Source: JAAZBA01 sp964461815 (GTDB taxonomy: Bacteria; Bacillota; Clostridia; Oscillospirales; QAMX01). Taken from it: 28,923 bases of DNA. Position numbers and translations under genes: made by a program. The stretch spans positions 1-28,923 of the forward strand of contig CAYWVF010000030.1 in assembly GCA_964461815.1 (NCBI GenBank), written 5' to 3'. The notes beneath the pieces were generated by a model. That model was not told where the DNA came from, made no database searches, and saw only the letters and a program-made list of their open reading frames with translations. Below, piece after piece: positions 15,689 to 24,552 of the stretch. Numbering within the stretch: position 1 is the stretch's first letter; the number at the start of each line of letters is the position of its first letter.

Positions 15689-16849
15689 CTACAGATAGCT
15701 GCGGTCAAATGTTATCACAGTAAAGTAATTACTGCCCTTTTCACGCTTTATCTTCTCATCTATCTGCTTTTTCAGCTGCATATTCGTAAGCTTCATACCA
15801 TATGGCACGGTGAGGTCGAAGATCAGATTGGTATGAGTACGTCCGGTGACTATTCTGAAGTCATGCACGTCCATCTGCTCATCTATCTGCCTTGCCGCAG
15901 ATTCCACAAACGAGCGCAGCTCACTTGTACGCTCCGACGTCACGTCTATCGGGTCGAGATGTATCACAAGCGGTATCTTAAGCTCCGACAGCGCACGCTT
16001 CTCCAGCATGTCGATCATATCATGAGCCTCAAGTATATCCGCATTCGACGGTACCTCGACATGTGCCGATGCCATTATCCTGCCCGGGCCGTAATTATGT
16101 ATCACCATGTCGTGTACACCGTATACACATTCGCCCTCAAGCATCATGTCACGCAGCTTTTTCACAAGCTCCGGGTCGGCAGGGCCTCCGAGCAGCGTAT
16201 CTACAGTCTCATGCGCTACCTGTATGCCGCTCCAAATGACGAACAGCGACACCGCCACACCGATCCAGCCGTCAATGCTGAACGGCAGTATGCGTGACAG
16301 TATCAGTGACATCAGCGTTACGGCAGTGACGAGCACATCGTTTATGCTGTCCTGTCCGCTCGCCTCGATAGCTGTGGAATCACATATCTTACCTGCTCTC
16401 TTATAGAAGAAGCCGAGCCACAGCTTTACCGTGATGGAGCAGACGAGTATTATCACCGCAATGATGCTGAAATCAGTGTCGGTCGGCTCGATTATACGTT
16501 CTATCGAGCTTTTGAAGAACGATATTCCCACGTAGATTATCATCACCGCAATGATGAGCGATGCAAAATATTCGAACCTGCCATGGCCGAACGGATGCTC
16601 CTCGTCCGCAGGCTTTGCTGCCATCTTTAATCCGAGCAGTGTCACCACGGACGAGCCCGCATCGGACAGGTTGTTGAATGCATCTGCCATTACTGCGACC
16701 GAGCCGGACAAAAAGCCTGCAAAAAGCTTTATCGCAAAGAGCAGGATATTGCAGCCGATACCTATAAGGCTTGCAAACATACCGCATTTTTCACGTGCCG
16801 CTGAGGTCAGCGGCATATTTTTATATTTTTTCAATAACAAATCGTACAT
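15689..16849 (-). CDS. Cation diffusion facilitator transporter
   Basis: A 386-residue divalent metal exporter (probably Zn, Mn, Fe or Co) that swaps cytoplasmic metal for protons. It has six membrane segments and the CDF metal site DAFNNLSDAGSS on segment 2, the HPFGHGRFEY motif after it, and a second site in segment 5 near TAIEASGQDSINDVLV. The C-terminal half (about 215-386) is the cytoplasmic dimerisation domain, with an extra stretch beyond the basic family length. It starts two bases after the preceding transporter gene with only a weak ribosome site, so its translation may depend on coupling. Metal specificity cannot be told from sequence. Confidence 0.9.
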   Translation of the reverse strand: MYDLLLKKYKNMPLTSAAREKCGMFASLIGIGCNILLFAIKLFAGFLSGSVAVMADAFNNLSDAGSSVVTLLGLKMAAKPADEEHPFGHGRFEYFASLIIAVMIIYVGISFFKSSIERIIEPTDTDFSIIAVIILVCSITVKLWLGFFYKRAGKICDSTAIEASGQDSINDVLVTAVTLMSLILSRILPFSIDGWIGVAVSLFVIWSGIQVAHETVDTLLGGPADPELVKKLRDMMLEGECVYGVHDMVIHNYGPGRIMASAHVEVPSNADILEAHDMIDMLEKRALSELKIPLVIHLDPIDVTSERTSELRSFVESAARQIDEQMDVHDFRIVTGRTHTNLIFDLTVPYGMKLTNMQLKKQIDEKIKREKGSNYFTVITFDRSYL

Positions 16850-16851
16850 TT

Positions 16852-17415
16852 TTATAACCCGAATAATATTCCGACCACAGCCGCACCTGCAATGAATACG
16901 ATGGGATGCAGCTTCTTGAATTTATTTGAAAGGATAAACAATACTACGAACAGCGCTATCTCGATATACTTAAAGCCGTTTACAAGATCGAACGATTTCA
17001 GTGCCTCTGTATCGATAAGGCACAGCTTCATGACATCGATACCGGCTGCTGCGATAAGAGCCGTTACTATAGGACGGATGCTGTTGAACACAGCGTCTAC
17101 GTAGTAGCTGTTTCTGAACTTCTGTAAAAACCTTGCGATAATGAGTATCACTATGATCGATGGTGCGACGAGTGCGAGAGTAGCCACTATGCCGCCCGGA
17201 ATACCGGCTGCATTGATGCCGGCATATGTCGCCATGTTTATTCCGATCGGACCCGGTGTTGACTCGGATATGGCGATCATGTCCGACAGCATCGCCTTGT
17301 CAAACCACGTGTACTTCTCTGCCAGCTCATTCAGGAACGGCAGCGTAGCAAGACCGCCGCCTATCGCAAACAGTCCCACCTTGAAAAATTCCAGTATCAA
17401 AAGAAGGTATGTCAT
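16852..17415 (-). CDS. Chromate-transporter family protein (half-size, second)
   Basis: A 187-residue membrane protein of the CHR family, with the signature FFKVGLFAIGGGLATLPFL near the start and ISESTPGPIGINMATYAG (about 50-67). About six hydrophobic segments. It is one half of a short-chain pair; the upstream neighbour is the other half, and such pairs are thought to work together as one exporter. Chromate is the namesake substrate, but in gut anaerobes the physiological anion is not known. The ATG at 17415 follows GGGAGGAAAAT, one base after the stop of its partner. Confidence 0.88.
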   Translation of the reverse strand: MTYLLLILEFFKVGLFAIGGGLATLPFLNELAEKYTWFDKAMLSDMIAISESTPGPIGINMATYAGINAAGIPGGIVATLALVAPSIIVILIIARFLQKFRNSYYVDAVFNSIRPIVTALIAAAGIDVMKLCLIDTEALKSFDLVNGFKYIEIALFVVLFILSNKFKKLHPIVFIAGAAVVGILFGL

Positions 17416-17416
17416 A

Positions 17417-17962
17417 TTATTTTCCTCCCTTCCTCTGCATATAGCCTGTTATGATGCCGTAAAGCGCACCTGCAATTATAACATATACAGGTGAAACGTC
17501 CACAAACAGCGTGACGAACAATGCGATCACGAACAGTACTACGCCCGTTTTCCCCTTGACGTTGGACTTCCACAGCTTTATCACCGCATTGAAAACGAGC
17601 ACCGAAACTGCAACTCTTATCCCATTGAATGCGCTGGCTACATACTTCGAATCACGGAAGTTCTCCAAAAACATTGCGATTATAGATATTATTACCACCG
17701 ACGGAGCTACAACACCGAGCGTTGCAACGATACCGCCGAGTACACCCTTTATCTTTGCACCTATAAACGTCGCAGTGTTTACCGCAATGATGCCCGGCGT
17801 ACACTGACCTACCGCATAATAGTCCATAAGCTCCTCATTCGTTGCCCAGCCTCGCTTCTCTACGATCTCATTTTGCAGCATCGGAAGCATAGCATAGCCG
17901 CCGCCGAAGGTCAAGCCACCGATACGGGCAAATGTCAAAAACAGATCCAGATATATATTCAA
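17417..17962 (-). CDS. Chromate-transporter family protein (half-size, first)
   Basis: A 181-residue CHR-family membrane protein, with FARIGGLTFGGGYAMLPML (11-29) and the conserved YAVGQCTPGIIAVNTATFIG (about 49-68). About five to six hydrophobic segments. It starts with TTG at 17962; the ribosome site AGGAGG lies about ten bases upstream (17973-17978), directly after the rsmG stop, and no ATG is available in the N-terminus. It pairs with the next gene as a two-subunit exporter. Being fused to the origin-side RNA-modification cluster by an 18-base gap means it is probably read from the same transcript. Confidence 0.87.
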   Translation of the reverse strand: MNIYLDLFLTFARIGGLTFGGGYAMLPMLQNEIVEKRGWATNEELMDYYAVGQCTPGIIAVNTATFIGAKIKGVLGGIVATLGVVAPSVVIISIIAMFLENFRDSKYVASAFNGIRVAVSVLVFNAVIKLWKSNVKGKTGVVLFVIALFVTLFVDVSPVYVIIAGALYGIITGYMQRKGGK

Positions 17963-17980
17963 ATCGGTTAGTCCTCCTCT

Positions 17981-18685
17981 TTACAACGGGTTTTTTGATA
18001 TTCTTGCAAATTTTCTCGGATATTTCTCATCCGTGCGCTCGACTTTTTCTATTATCAGCAGTCGGTGCGTCACATCGGTAAACGGTATTTTGTAATCATG
18101 TACGTCTAAAAGTCTGCCGCCGAGCGTCTTTATCGCATTTTTCGCACACTTAAGCTCCTCATCACTGCCCGAGGACTTCATAGCGCAGAATATTCCGCCT
18201 ACTCTTACAAACGGCAGCACCAGCTCGCACAGTATATTCAGCTCCGCAACGGCACGTGACACCGCAATGTCGTAGCCTTCACGCCTTTCACGTGCAAGCT
18301 CCTCCGCTCTCGCATGAATACACTCAGCCTGTGTACCTACCTCATCGCACACATCCTTTAAAAATTCTATCCTCTTTCCGAGGCTGTCAAGCAGCGTCAG
18401 CTCTATCGAATCGTCATACAGCTTCAGTGCCATTCCCGGTATGCCGAGCCCACAGCCTACGTCTATAACACGCTTTCCCGACATATCCATTACAGTCGCT
18501 ATCCCAAGTGCATCAAGGAAATGCAGCTTCACCGCCTCCGCAGGCTCACGTATCGCCGTTAGGTTCATGACTGCGTTCTTTTCCTCTATCAGCTCCAAAT
18601 ACCGCATCAGCTTATCTGCCGAGCCCTCGGACATCTTGAGTCCCAGCTCACTCGCTCCGCCGATCAAAAGCTCCCTTGGCGTCAT
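17981..18685 (-). CDS. rsmG: 16S rRNA m7G527 methyltransferase
   Basis: Methylates N7 of G527 in 16S rRNA, using S-adenosylmethionine. The 234-residue protein has the GidB fold with the SAM-binding motif VIDVGCGLGIPG (about 70-81) and the following acidic turn LLDSLGKRIEFL. It overlaps the mnmG stop by four bases (ATGA), so it is translated by coupling. In other bacteria loss of rsmG gives low-level streptomycin resistance. Confidence 0.95.
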   Translation of the reverse strand: MTPRELLIGGASELGLKMSEGSADKLMRYLELIEEKNAVMNLTAIREPAEAVKLHFLDALGIATVMDMSGKRVIDVGCGLGIPGMALKLYDDSIELTLLDSLGKRIEFLKDVCDEVGTQAECIHARAEELARERREGYDIAVSRAVAELNILCELVLPFVRVGGIFCAMKSSGSDEELKCAKNAIKTLGGRLLDVHDYKIPFTDVTHRLLIIEKVERTDEKYPRKFARISKNPL

Positions 18686-20586
18686 TTCACGTCACCTGCA
18701 TTTCTCCTGTGTCTCTGCTCAAGCCAGATCATCAGCGCAGCGATATCCGCAGGGCTTACGCCCGATATCCTCGATGCCTGACCTATATTCGCCGGGCGTA
18801 TCTTGTTGAGCTTCTGCCTCGCCTCGAGCCTCAGCACGTCGATCTTCGAATAGTCGATATCATCCGGGATCCTGCGTGACTCCGTTTTCTTGAACTGCTC
18901 TGCCTGAGCCTTCTGCCTCTTGATGTAGCCCTCGTATTTTACGCTGATCTCCACCTGCTCACGTACCTCCTTCGGCAGCTCCGGACGGTCGTGATCGACT
19001 ATTATAAGCTCATCGTATTTCAGCTCCGGTCTGCGTACAAGATCGGCAAGCTTTATTCCCGTCGTCACCGGTGAGCTTTCTCTCGCTTCAAGCAGCTTTG
19101 CCAGCTCCTCGGACGGCGGTACGTTTATTTTCTCTATCCTATCTATTTCATCCTGCACCATTTTGTACTTTTTCAGTACTCTCTCATGGCGCTCATCACT
19201 TACAAGCCCGAGCCTGTGGCCTATCTCGGACAAACGAATATCGGCATTGTCCTGACGAAGTATCAGCCTGTATTCGGATCTCGACGTCATCATCCTGTAC
19301 GGCTCATTCGTACCCTTAGTCACAAGATCATCTATAAGTGTACCAATATATGCCTGTGAGCGGTCGATTATTACACTCTCCCTGCCGAGTATCTTACATG
19401 CCGCATTGACACCTGCAATAAAGCCCTGTACCGCAGCCTCCTCATAGCCCGACGTGCCGTTGAACTGACCTGCTCCGTACAGTCCGCTGATGCTCTTAGT
19501 CTCCAACGTCGGCAGCAGCGCAGTCGGATCTATGCAGTCGTACTCTATCGCATATGCAGGGCGCATGACCTCAACATTTTCAAGCCCGTTCACCGAGTGT
19601 ATCATCTTCATCTGCACATCCTCGGGCATAGACGAGCTGAAGCCCTGAATATACATCTCCTGCGTTCCCAGTCCCATAGGCTCTACGAACAGTGAATGAC
19701 GCTCCTTATCCGCAAATCTTACTACCTTATCCTCGATAGACGGGCAGTAACGAGGGCCTATACCCTCGATCTTGCCGGAGTACAGCGGTGAACGGTGCAG
19801 ATTCTCACGAATTATTTTCAGCGTATCGGGCGTCGTATGGGTGAGATAGCAGACAGCCTTATTTTCAGTCGGTGTGCTGTCGTCAAAGGAGAATCGTACC
19901 TCCTCACTGTCACCCTCCTGTATCTCCATTTTTGAGAAATCCACCGATCTCGCATTGACTCTGGCAGGTGTACCTGTCTTAAAGCGCATAAGAGGGAGTC
20001 CGAGGTCAGCCAGATTCGCTGTCAGCTTAGTCGCAGCAAAAAGTCCGTCCGGGCCTCCGTCATACATCACATCACCTATGATTATCCTGCCTCGCAGGTA
20101 TGTACCCGTGCAGACTACGACAGCCTTTACACGGTATATCGCACCGATATGCGTCACGATACCGTCAACACATGTCTTACCGTCACGCTCGGAAGCTAGT
20201 ATCTCGACTATCTCCGCCTGCTTCAGGCTGAGATTCTCCGTGCTTTCGAGCACATTTTTCATATAAAGCCTGTATGCCGCACGGTCTGCCTGGGCACGTG
20301 GAGAATATACTGCCGGTCCCTTGCCTCGGTTGAGCATACGAAACTGTATGCAGGTCTTATCCGCAGCTCGTCCCATCTCGCCGCCCAGTGCATCAAGCTC
20401 ACGCACCAGATGTCCCTTTGCCGAGCCTCCGATAGACGGATTGCACGGCATATTTCCCACGGCATCGAGATTTATCGTGACGCACAGCGTTTTAAGTCCC
20501 ATTCGTGCTCCGGCAAGCGCAGCCTCGATACCTGCATGACCTGCTCCTATGACCGCTATATCATATTCTCCTGCTTCATATCTCAT
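18682..20586 (-). CDS. mnmG: tRNA uridine-34 modification enzyme MnmG
   Basis: With MnmE it adds the carboxymethylaminomethyl group to wobble uridine 34 of certain tRNAs, using FAD, NADH and methylene-tetrahydrofolate. The 634-residue protein starts with the FAD-binding VIGAGHAGIEAALAGARMG (12-30) and has NPSIGGSAKGHLVRELDALGGEMG and the C-terminal GTSGYEEAAVQGFIAGVNAA signature of GidA. The ATG follows AGAGGTAAA. It sits 16 bases after mnmE and overlaps rsmG by four, the standard order of this operon. Confidence 0.97.
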   Translation of the reverse strand: MRYEAGEYDIAVIGAGHAGIEAALAGARMGLKTLCVTINLDAVGNMPCNPSIGGSAKGHLVRELDALGGEMGRAADKTCIQFRMLNRGKGPAVYSPRAQADRAAYRLYMKNVLESTENLSLKQAEIVEILASERDGKTCVDGIVTHIGAIYRVKAVVVCTGTYLRGRIIIGDVMYDGGPDGLFAATKLTANLADLGLPLMRFKTGTPARVNARSVDFSKMEIQEGDSEEVRFSFDDSTPTENKAVCYLTHTTPDTLKIIRENLHRSPLYSGKIEGIGPRYCPSIEDKVVRFADKERHSLFVEPMGLGTQEMYIQGFSSSMPEDVQMKMIHSVNGLENVEVMRPAYAIEYDCIDPTALLPTLETKSISGLYGAGQFNGTSGYEEAAVQGFIAGVNAACKILGRESVIIDRSQAYIGTLIDDLVTKGTNEPYRMMTSRSEYRLILRQDNADIRLSEIGHRLGLVSDERHERVLKKYKMVQDEIDRIEKINVPPSEELAKLLEARESSPVTTGIKLADLVRRPELKYDELIIVDHDRPELPKEVREQVEISVKYEGYIKRQKAQAEQFKKTESRRIPDDIDYSKIDVLRLEARQKLNKIRPANIGQASRISGVSPADIAALMIWLEQRHRRNAGDVK

Positions 20587-20602
20587 ACTTTTACCTCTAA
20601 AA

Positions 20603-21949
20603 TCATTTACCTACACAAAAGCGTGAAAAAATATCGTCCACTATCTCCGCCGAAGTCTCCGCTCCGATGATCTCACCCAGAGCATGTGCCGCATTCTCCA
20701 CATCGAACGTCACCGCATCAAAGCCTGTGCCATAGATACAGCCGTTCTTCGCACGTACTATCGACTCCAATGCATCCGTCATGCATTTGATGTACCTCGG
20801 ATTCGTCACAAGGTTAGTTTCACGATCCTTCGGCTTGACACGAGCCTCGATCTCACGTGTAAGCTCCTCGATACCGTCAAGCGTCCTTGCGGATATCTCA
20901 TATACTCTCTCAAACGCAGCCTTTAATGCCGATACATCTGTTTTTCTTTCCAGATCGCACTTATTTATAACGCAAATTGCGTTTTTATTGTCTTTATTTT
21001 CATTAATGAGCGAAATATCGTCCTCATTCAGCTCACGTGAGCCGTCAAACACAAGCAGCAGCACCTTAGCCTCGGAGATAGACTGCTTCGCCCTCTCGAT
21101 ACCGATCCTCTCGACAGCATCCGTCGCACCTCTGAGCCCTGCCGTGTCCTGTATCCTCAGCATGACTCCGCCGAGCTTTATCCTCTGCTCGACTATATCA
21201 CGAGTCGTACCCGGAATGTCCGTGACTATGCTCCGCTCGAAGCCTGCAAGCGCATTCAGAAGCGATGATTTTCCGGCATTCACGCATCCTGCGATAGCAC
21301 ACGGTATGCCCTCTCTCAAAAGCGACCCTCGCTCGTAGGTGCTGCACAGCCTTTTCAGCTCACGCTCAGTCTCTTCAAGCGTAGCTTGAGCCTCAGAGCC
21401 CTCGAACTCCGGGATCTCCTCATCCGGGTAATCTATCAGCGCAAAAAAATGTGACGCCGTTTTTATCAGCTTATATCTCAGCTCACGTATTTTCTCACCG
21501 AAGGTGCCTCCGAGCTGAGACGCCGCATTGATCGCCTCCGCTTCGCTCTCGCTCTCGATGATCTCGACCACAGCCTCAGCCTGTGACAGATCCATTCTTC
21601 CGTTCAGAAACGCACGCTTCGTAAATTCTCCTGCCTTCGCCGGTCTTGCACCGGCAGCATATACACTCTTCAGTGCACCCTCCAGTACTCCGACAGAGCC
21701 GTGGCAGTACAGCTCCGCAGTGTCCTCGCCCGTGTATGAGTTCGGCGCATTCATCGTTACGCAAAGCACCTCATCCAGACGATCACCAGATGCACTGAGC
21801 AGATACCCAAGTGTCGCTCTGCGCGGCTCGAGCTTTCCGTACTTCGGTACGAATACCTTTTTTATTATTGATTTAGTATCACTGCCGCTTATCCTGACTA
21901 TACCTATCGCCGACGGCAGCAGCGGTGTCGCAAGTGCAGCAATAGTCAC
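20603..21949 (-). CDS. mnmE: tRNA modification GTPase MnmE
   Basis: GTP-binding partner of MnmG in wobble-uridine modification. The 448-residue protein has an N-terminal folate-binding domain, a helical domain and a Ras-like G domain with G1 GCVNAGKS (221-228), G2 loop at TTR (248-250), G3 DTAG (268-271) and NKCD (G4). It ends in the catalytic FCVGK (Cys445). The start is GTG at 21949, with GGGGGGATA a few bases upstream; it is the only suitable start because the family's N-terminus (TIAALATP) begins right there. It follows the jag terminator. Confidence 0.97.
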   Translation of the reverse strand: MTIAALATPLLPSAIGIVRISGSDTKSIIKKVFVPKYGKLEPRRATLGYLLSASGDRLDEVLCVTMNAPNSYTGEDTAELYCHGSVGVLEGALKSVYAAGARPAKAGEFTKRAFLNGRMDLSQAEAVVEIIESESEAEAINAASQLGGTFGEKIRELRYKLIKTASHFFALIDYPDEEIPEFEGSEAQATLEETERELKRLCSTYERGSLLREGIPCAIAGCVNAGKSSLLNALAGFERSIVTDIPGTTRDIVEQRIKLGGVMLRIQDTAGLRGATDAVERIGIERAKQSISEAKVLLLVFDGSRELNEDDISLINENKDNKNAICVINKCDLERKTDVSALKAAFERVYEISARTLDGIEELTREIEARVKPKDRETNLVTNPRYIKCMTDALESIVRAKNGCIYGTGFDAVTFDVENAAHALGEIIGAETSAEIVDDIFSRFCVGK

Positions 21950-21974
21950 CGGTATCCCCCCTATCCTATTGCAT

Positions 21975-22028
21975 AAAAACTGCGCTGTTCCGAAATGAAG
22001 CTCGTGCTCCCCTTTCGGAACAGCGCAG
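21975..22028 (-). terminator. Terminator between jag and mnmE
   Basis: A perfect 16-bp stem (21980-21995 with 22013-22028) with a 17-base loop is followed on minus by TTTTTATG (T run at 21975-21979). It divides the cluster into a rpmH-to-jag unit and a mnmE-onward unit, with only about 25 bases left for an mnmE promoter. Confidence 0.88.
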
Positions 22029-22040
22029 GAGCTATTCCTT

Positions 22041-22730
22041 TTATTCCTCGGATGCAGCTTTTTTCGGCTGGCGCTTCTTAGTGCCCTTGCCGGAGCCTAC
22101 CAGCGTTACTACTACCTTGCGGTTCGGCTCACTGCCCATTGAATATGTCGATATTCCACTGTAGCTCTGGAGTGTTGAATGTATCACACGTCTCTCGTAA
22201 GCGCTCATCGGCTCAAGAGCTACACTCTTCTTATATTTCAGGACGCGTTCAGCGACCTTCTTAGCTAAATTCTCAAGCGATTCCTGGCGTTTTTTTCTGT
22301 AGTTCTCAGTATCGAGTGCCACCTTGATGTGGTTCTCCTCGCCTTTGTTGACAGCGATGGAGGTTATATACTGAAGAGCATCAAGTGTATCGCCTCTGCG
22401 GCCGATAACAACACCCATATTCTCGCCTGTGATGTTCATCTCGAGCACATCATCCTCACTCATATGAGACTCAACTGTGCCGTCAACGCCCATGTGCTTA
22501 AGCAATCCTTCAAGAAAGCTCTTTGCACGCTCGTCAGGCTTAAGAGTGTATGTCAAGCGGACCTTAGCGAGAACACTGCCTATACCGAAAAATCCCGCCT
22601 TCGGCTTTTCAAGCAGCTCGACCTCAACATCCGATGCTGTGAGATTCGGATTCACATCTGCAAGCAGCTTAATACCTGCCGCAACAGCATCCTCAGTTGT
22701 CTTGCCGGTTGCTTCGACTACTCTTATCAT
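22041..22730 (-). CDS. jag: RNA-binding protein Jag/KhpB
   Basis: A 229-residue single-strand RNA-binding protein linked in Gram-positives to cell elongation and division control. It has a Jag_N domain (1-52, with EKPKAGFFGIGSVLAKV), a KH domain with the loop GRRGDTLDALQYI (about 110-135), and an R3H domain around LEPMSAYERRVIHSTLQ. A basic tail (KGTKKRQPKKA) ends it. It overlaps the yidC stop by four bases (ATGA), which implies coupled translation. Confidence 0.93.
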   Translation of the reverse strand: MIRVVEATGKTTEDAVAAGIKLLADVNPNLTASDVEVELLEKPKAGFFGIGSVLAKVRLTYTLKPDERAKSFLEGLLKHMGVDGTVESHMSEDDVLEMNITGENMGVVIGRRGDTLDALQYITSIAVNKGEENHIKVALDTENYRKKRQESLENLAKKVAERVLKYKKSVALEPMSAYERRVIHSTLQSYSGISTYSMGSEPNRKVVVTLVGSGKGTKKRQPKKAASEE

Positions 22731-23743
22731 TTCTTTTTTGCCCCCTTGGAGGTCTTTTTTGTATTATTTTTTTCTTCAGGTGCGCGAAGCTCATCCTTCG
22801 CTTTCTTCTTATCAAAGTAAAATGTCAGCAGTACCTCCTGTACCATCGATACAAGGTTACCGGTGATCCAGTAAAGCGTCAAACCGATAGGAAGACTATA
22901 GCCTATCCAGATGGACATGATCGGACCCATAAGTGTCATCATCGCATTGTTATTCTGCTGCGGTGCAACGCCTGTAGATCTGAACTGTAACCACGTTGTC
23001 AGCTTTGTAAGCAGGAACGATGTGGCACCGGATATGAGCGGCAGGAAGAACAGCAGATTAAATGTCGTAAATGACGGAACTTCACCCAGGTTCATACCTA
23101 AGAAATTGAAGTTCATCTGTATTATGTTCTCGGAAATATCCTTTACTTTGTCGAAGTTTTCATATATAGCCTGTGCAATGGTGATCTCGGATACGGAGCC
23201 CATCGTCGTCTCTAAGCCGAGTCTTGTCGTGATCTCCGCGATCTGAGCTGTCGTCAGATTCATCAAATGCTTTAACGGCTGACAAATAGGCCAATACAAG
23301 CCCATCATGATCGGAAGCGAGATAAGTGTCGGCAGGCAGCCGCCCATCGGGCTCACGCCTTCCTTCTGGTAGAGCTTCGTTATCTCCTCCTGATACTTTT
23401 CGGGATTAGACTTCTTGTACTTCTTCTCAAGCTCCTGCATCTGAGGCTGGATACGCTGGATATCCTGCATACCCTTTTTGCTCTTGATGGTAAGCGGCAG
23501 AAGTATTATCTTTGTCAGGACGGTAAAGATTATGATCGCAAGTCCATATGAATTAACAAGCTGATATATGCTCTTTAGAATAAACGCAAAAGGTTTAACT
23601 ATGAGCAGGTCAAAAATGTTTACCGAATTTCCGTCCGCAGTTGTATAGCAGGACGTCAAAACAGTACACAAAAGCAGTGCCAGCAATATTATTACCGGTA
23701 CTCTTTTCAATATGCTTTTATTCGCCTTGGATCTACCGGGCAT
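22727..23743 (-). CDS. yidC: Membrane protein insertase YidC/OxaA
   Basis: Inserts and folds membrane proteins, alone or with SecYEG. The 338-residue protein is the Gram-positive type: a lipoprotein-like signal with LTSC (Cys32) and five membrane segments. The conserved TKIILLPLTIKSKKGMQDIQRIQPQMQELEKKYK and GVSPMGGCLPTLISLPIMMGLYWPI hold the coiled loop and the hydrophilic-groove region. A lysine-rich tail can contact the ribosome. The ATG at 23743 follows AAGGAGG. Confidence 0.96.
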   Translation of the reverse strand: MPGRSKANKSILKRVPVIILLALLLCTVLTSCYTTADGNSVNIFDLLIVKPFAFILKSIYQLVNSYGLAIIIFTVLTKIILLPLTIKSKKGMQDIQRIQPQMQELEKKYKKSNPEKYQEEITKLYQKEGVSPMGGCLPTLISLPIMMGLYWPICQPLKHLMNLTTAQIAEITTRLGLETTMGSVSEITIAQAIYENFDKVKDISENIIQMNFNFLGMNLGEVPSFTTFNLLFFLPLISGATSFLLTKLTTWLQFRSTGVAPQQNNNAMMTLMGPIMSIWIGYSLPIGLTLYWITGNLVSMVQEVLLTFYFDKKKAKDELRAPEEKNNTKKTSKGAKKK

Positions 23744-23779
23744 TTATTTGCCTCCTTAATTCTGTAACATGGAGTTTGA

Positions 23780-23812
23780 ATGAGTTTTCAAGCTCATGAG
23801 CTTAGCACTCAT
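23780..23812 (-). promoter_or_regulatory. Nested inverted repeat in the yidD-yidC gap
   Basis: The perfect palindrome AAGCTCATGAGCTT (23790-23803) lies inside an outer 6-bp inverted repeat, ATGAGT (23780-23785) with ACTCAT (23807-23812). The structure is in the mRNA leader of yidC, about 40 bases before its start. No T-tract follows, so it is not a plain terminator. Confidence 0.4.
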
Positions 23813-23815
23813 GCA

Positions 23816-24049
23816 TTAAGGAAGCGGATCGTAACCTCCGGGATGAAACGGATGACATTTCATAAGCCGTTTTACGGCATAATGCGACCCTTTTATCACA
23901 CCGTATTTTTCGACAGCTTCCAGCGCATACTCCGAGCATGTCGGCACGAACCGGCACGTAGGGTAACGCTTGAGCGGTGACAGATATTTTCTGTAGAGTC
24001 TTATTGCTCCAATAAGTGCCTTTTTCGGAAGATTAGGTATTGACTTCAT
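23816..24049 (-). CDS. yidD: Membrane protein insertion efficiency factor YidD
   Basis: A 77-residue basic protein that aids YidC and SecYEG in inserting membrane proteins. It is recognisable by LYRKYLSPLKRYPTCRFVPTCSEYALEAVEKYG and CHPFHPGGYDPLP. The ATG at 24049 follows GGAGTAATGAAAA inside rnpA, and it overlaps rnpA by 17 bases, as is common for this gene pair. Confidence 0.95.
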   Translation of the reverse strand: MKSIPNLPKKALIGAIRLYRKYLSPLKRYPTCRFVPTCSEYALEAVEKYGVIKGSHYAVKRLMKCHPFHPGGYDPLP

Positions 24050-24383
24050 TTTTCATTACTCCAAGCCTTGCAAGCAATGCCCTGAGTGATGCGTCAAGCT
24101 CCGAATACTCGGCGTCGGCACATCTGACCCTTGCTACTATTACGATATCATACCCATTTATCAGCTCGTTTTCCATAAGACGGTAGGACTCTCTGAGTCT
24201 GCGTCTTACTCGGTTTCGGCATACAGCCTTTCCTACCTTCGTACCCACGGTAATGCCCAGTCTGTTCTTGTCCAGCCTGTTTTTTCGGCAATACACGGCA
24301 ACAAAAGGTCCTACTGCGCTGTGTCCGGCATGATACAGCCTTCTAAAATCTTTATTCCTCTTTATCGATATCGTGAAGCGCAT
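24033..24383 (-). CDS. rnpA: Ribonuclease P protein component
   Basis: The protein subunit that helps RNase P cut the 5' leaders from precursor tRNAs. The 116-residue length is normal, and GKAVCRNRVRRRLRE is the RNR signature of the family (about 63-78). The ATG at 24383 is preceded by a weak GGGA site, 34 bases after rpmH on the same transcript. Confidence 0.95.
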   Translation of the reverse strand: MRFTISIKRNKDFRRLYHAGHSAVGPFVAVYCRKNRLDKNRLGITVGTKVGKAVCRNRVRRRLRESYRLMENELINGYDIVIVARVRCADAEYSELDASLRALLARLGVMKNEVNT

Positions 24384-24417
24384 AATCGTCCCGCATTTTT
24401 GTTATTTTTCGCTGATC

Positions 24418-24552
24418 TTAGTAAGAAAGGCGAGCTCTGCCCTTAGCACGTCTTCTTGCCAGTACTTTTCTGCCGTTGGATGTGGACATTCTCTTACGGA
24501 AGCCATGCTCACGGCTGCGCTGACGCTTCTTCGGCTGGTATGTTCTCTTCAT
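24418..24552 (-). CDS. rpmH: Ribosomal protein L34
   Basis: A 44-residue, very basic large-subunit ribosomal protein, MKRTYQPKKRQRSREHGFRKRMSTSNGRKVLARRR and so on. The true start is the ATG at 24552, seven bases after AGGAGGTG; the frame stays open further upstream but that part is not conserved. A perfect promoter about 110 bases upstream would drive rpmH-rnpA-yidD-yidC-jag. Confidence 0.98.
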   Translation of the reverse strand: MKRTYQPKKRQRSREHGFRKRMSTSNGRKVLARRRAKGRARLSY

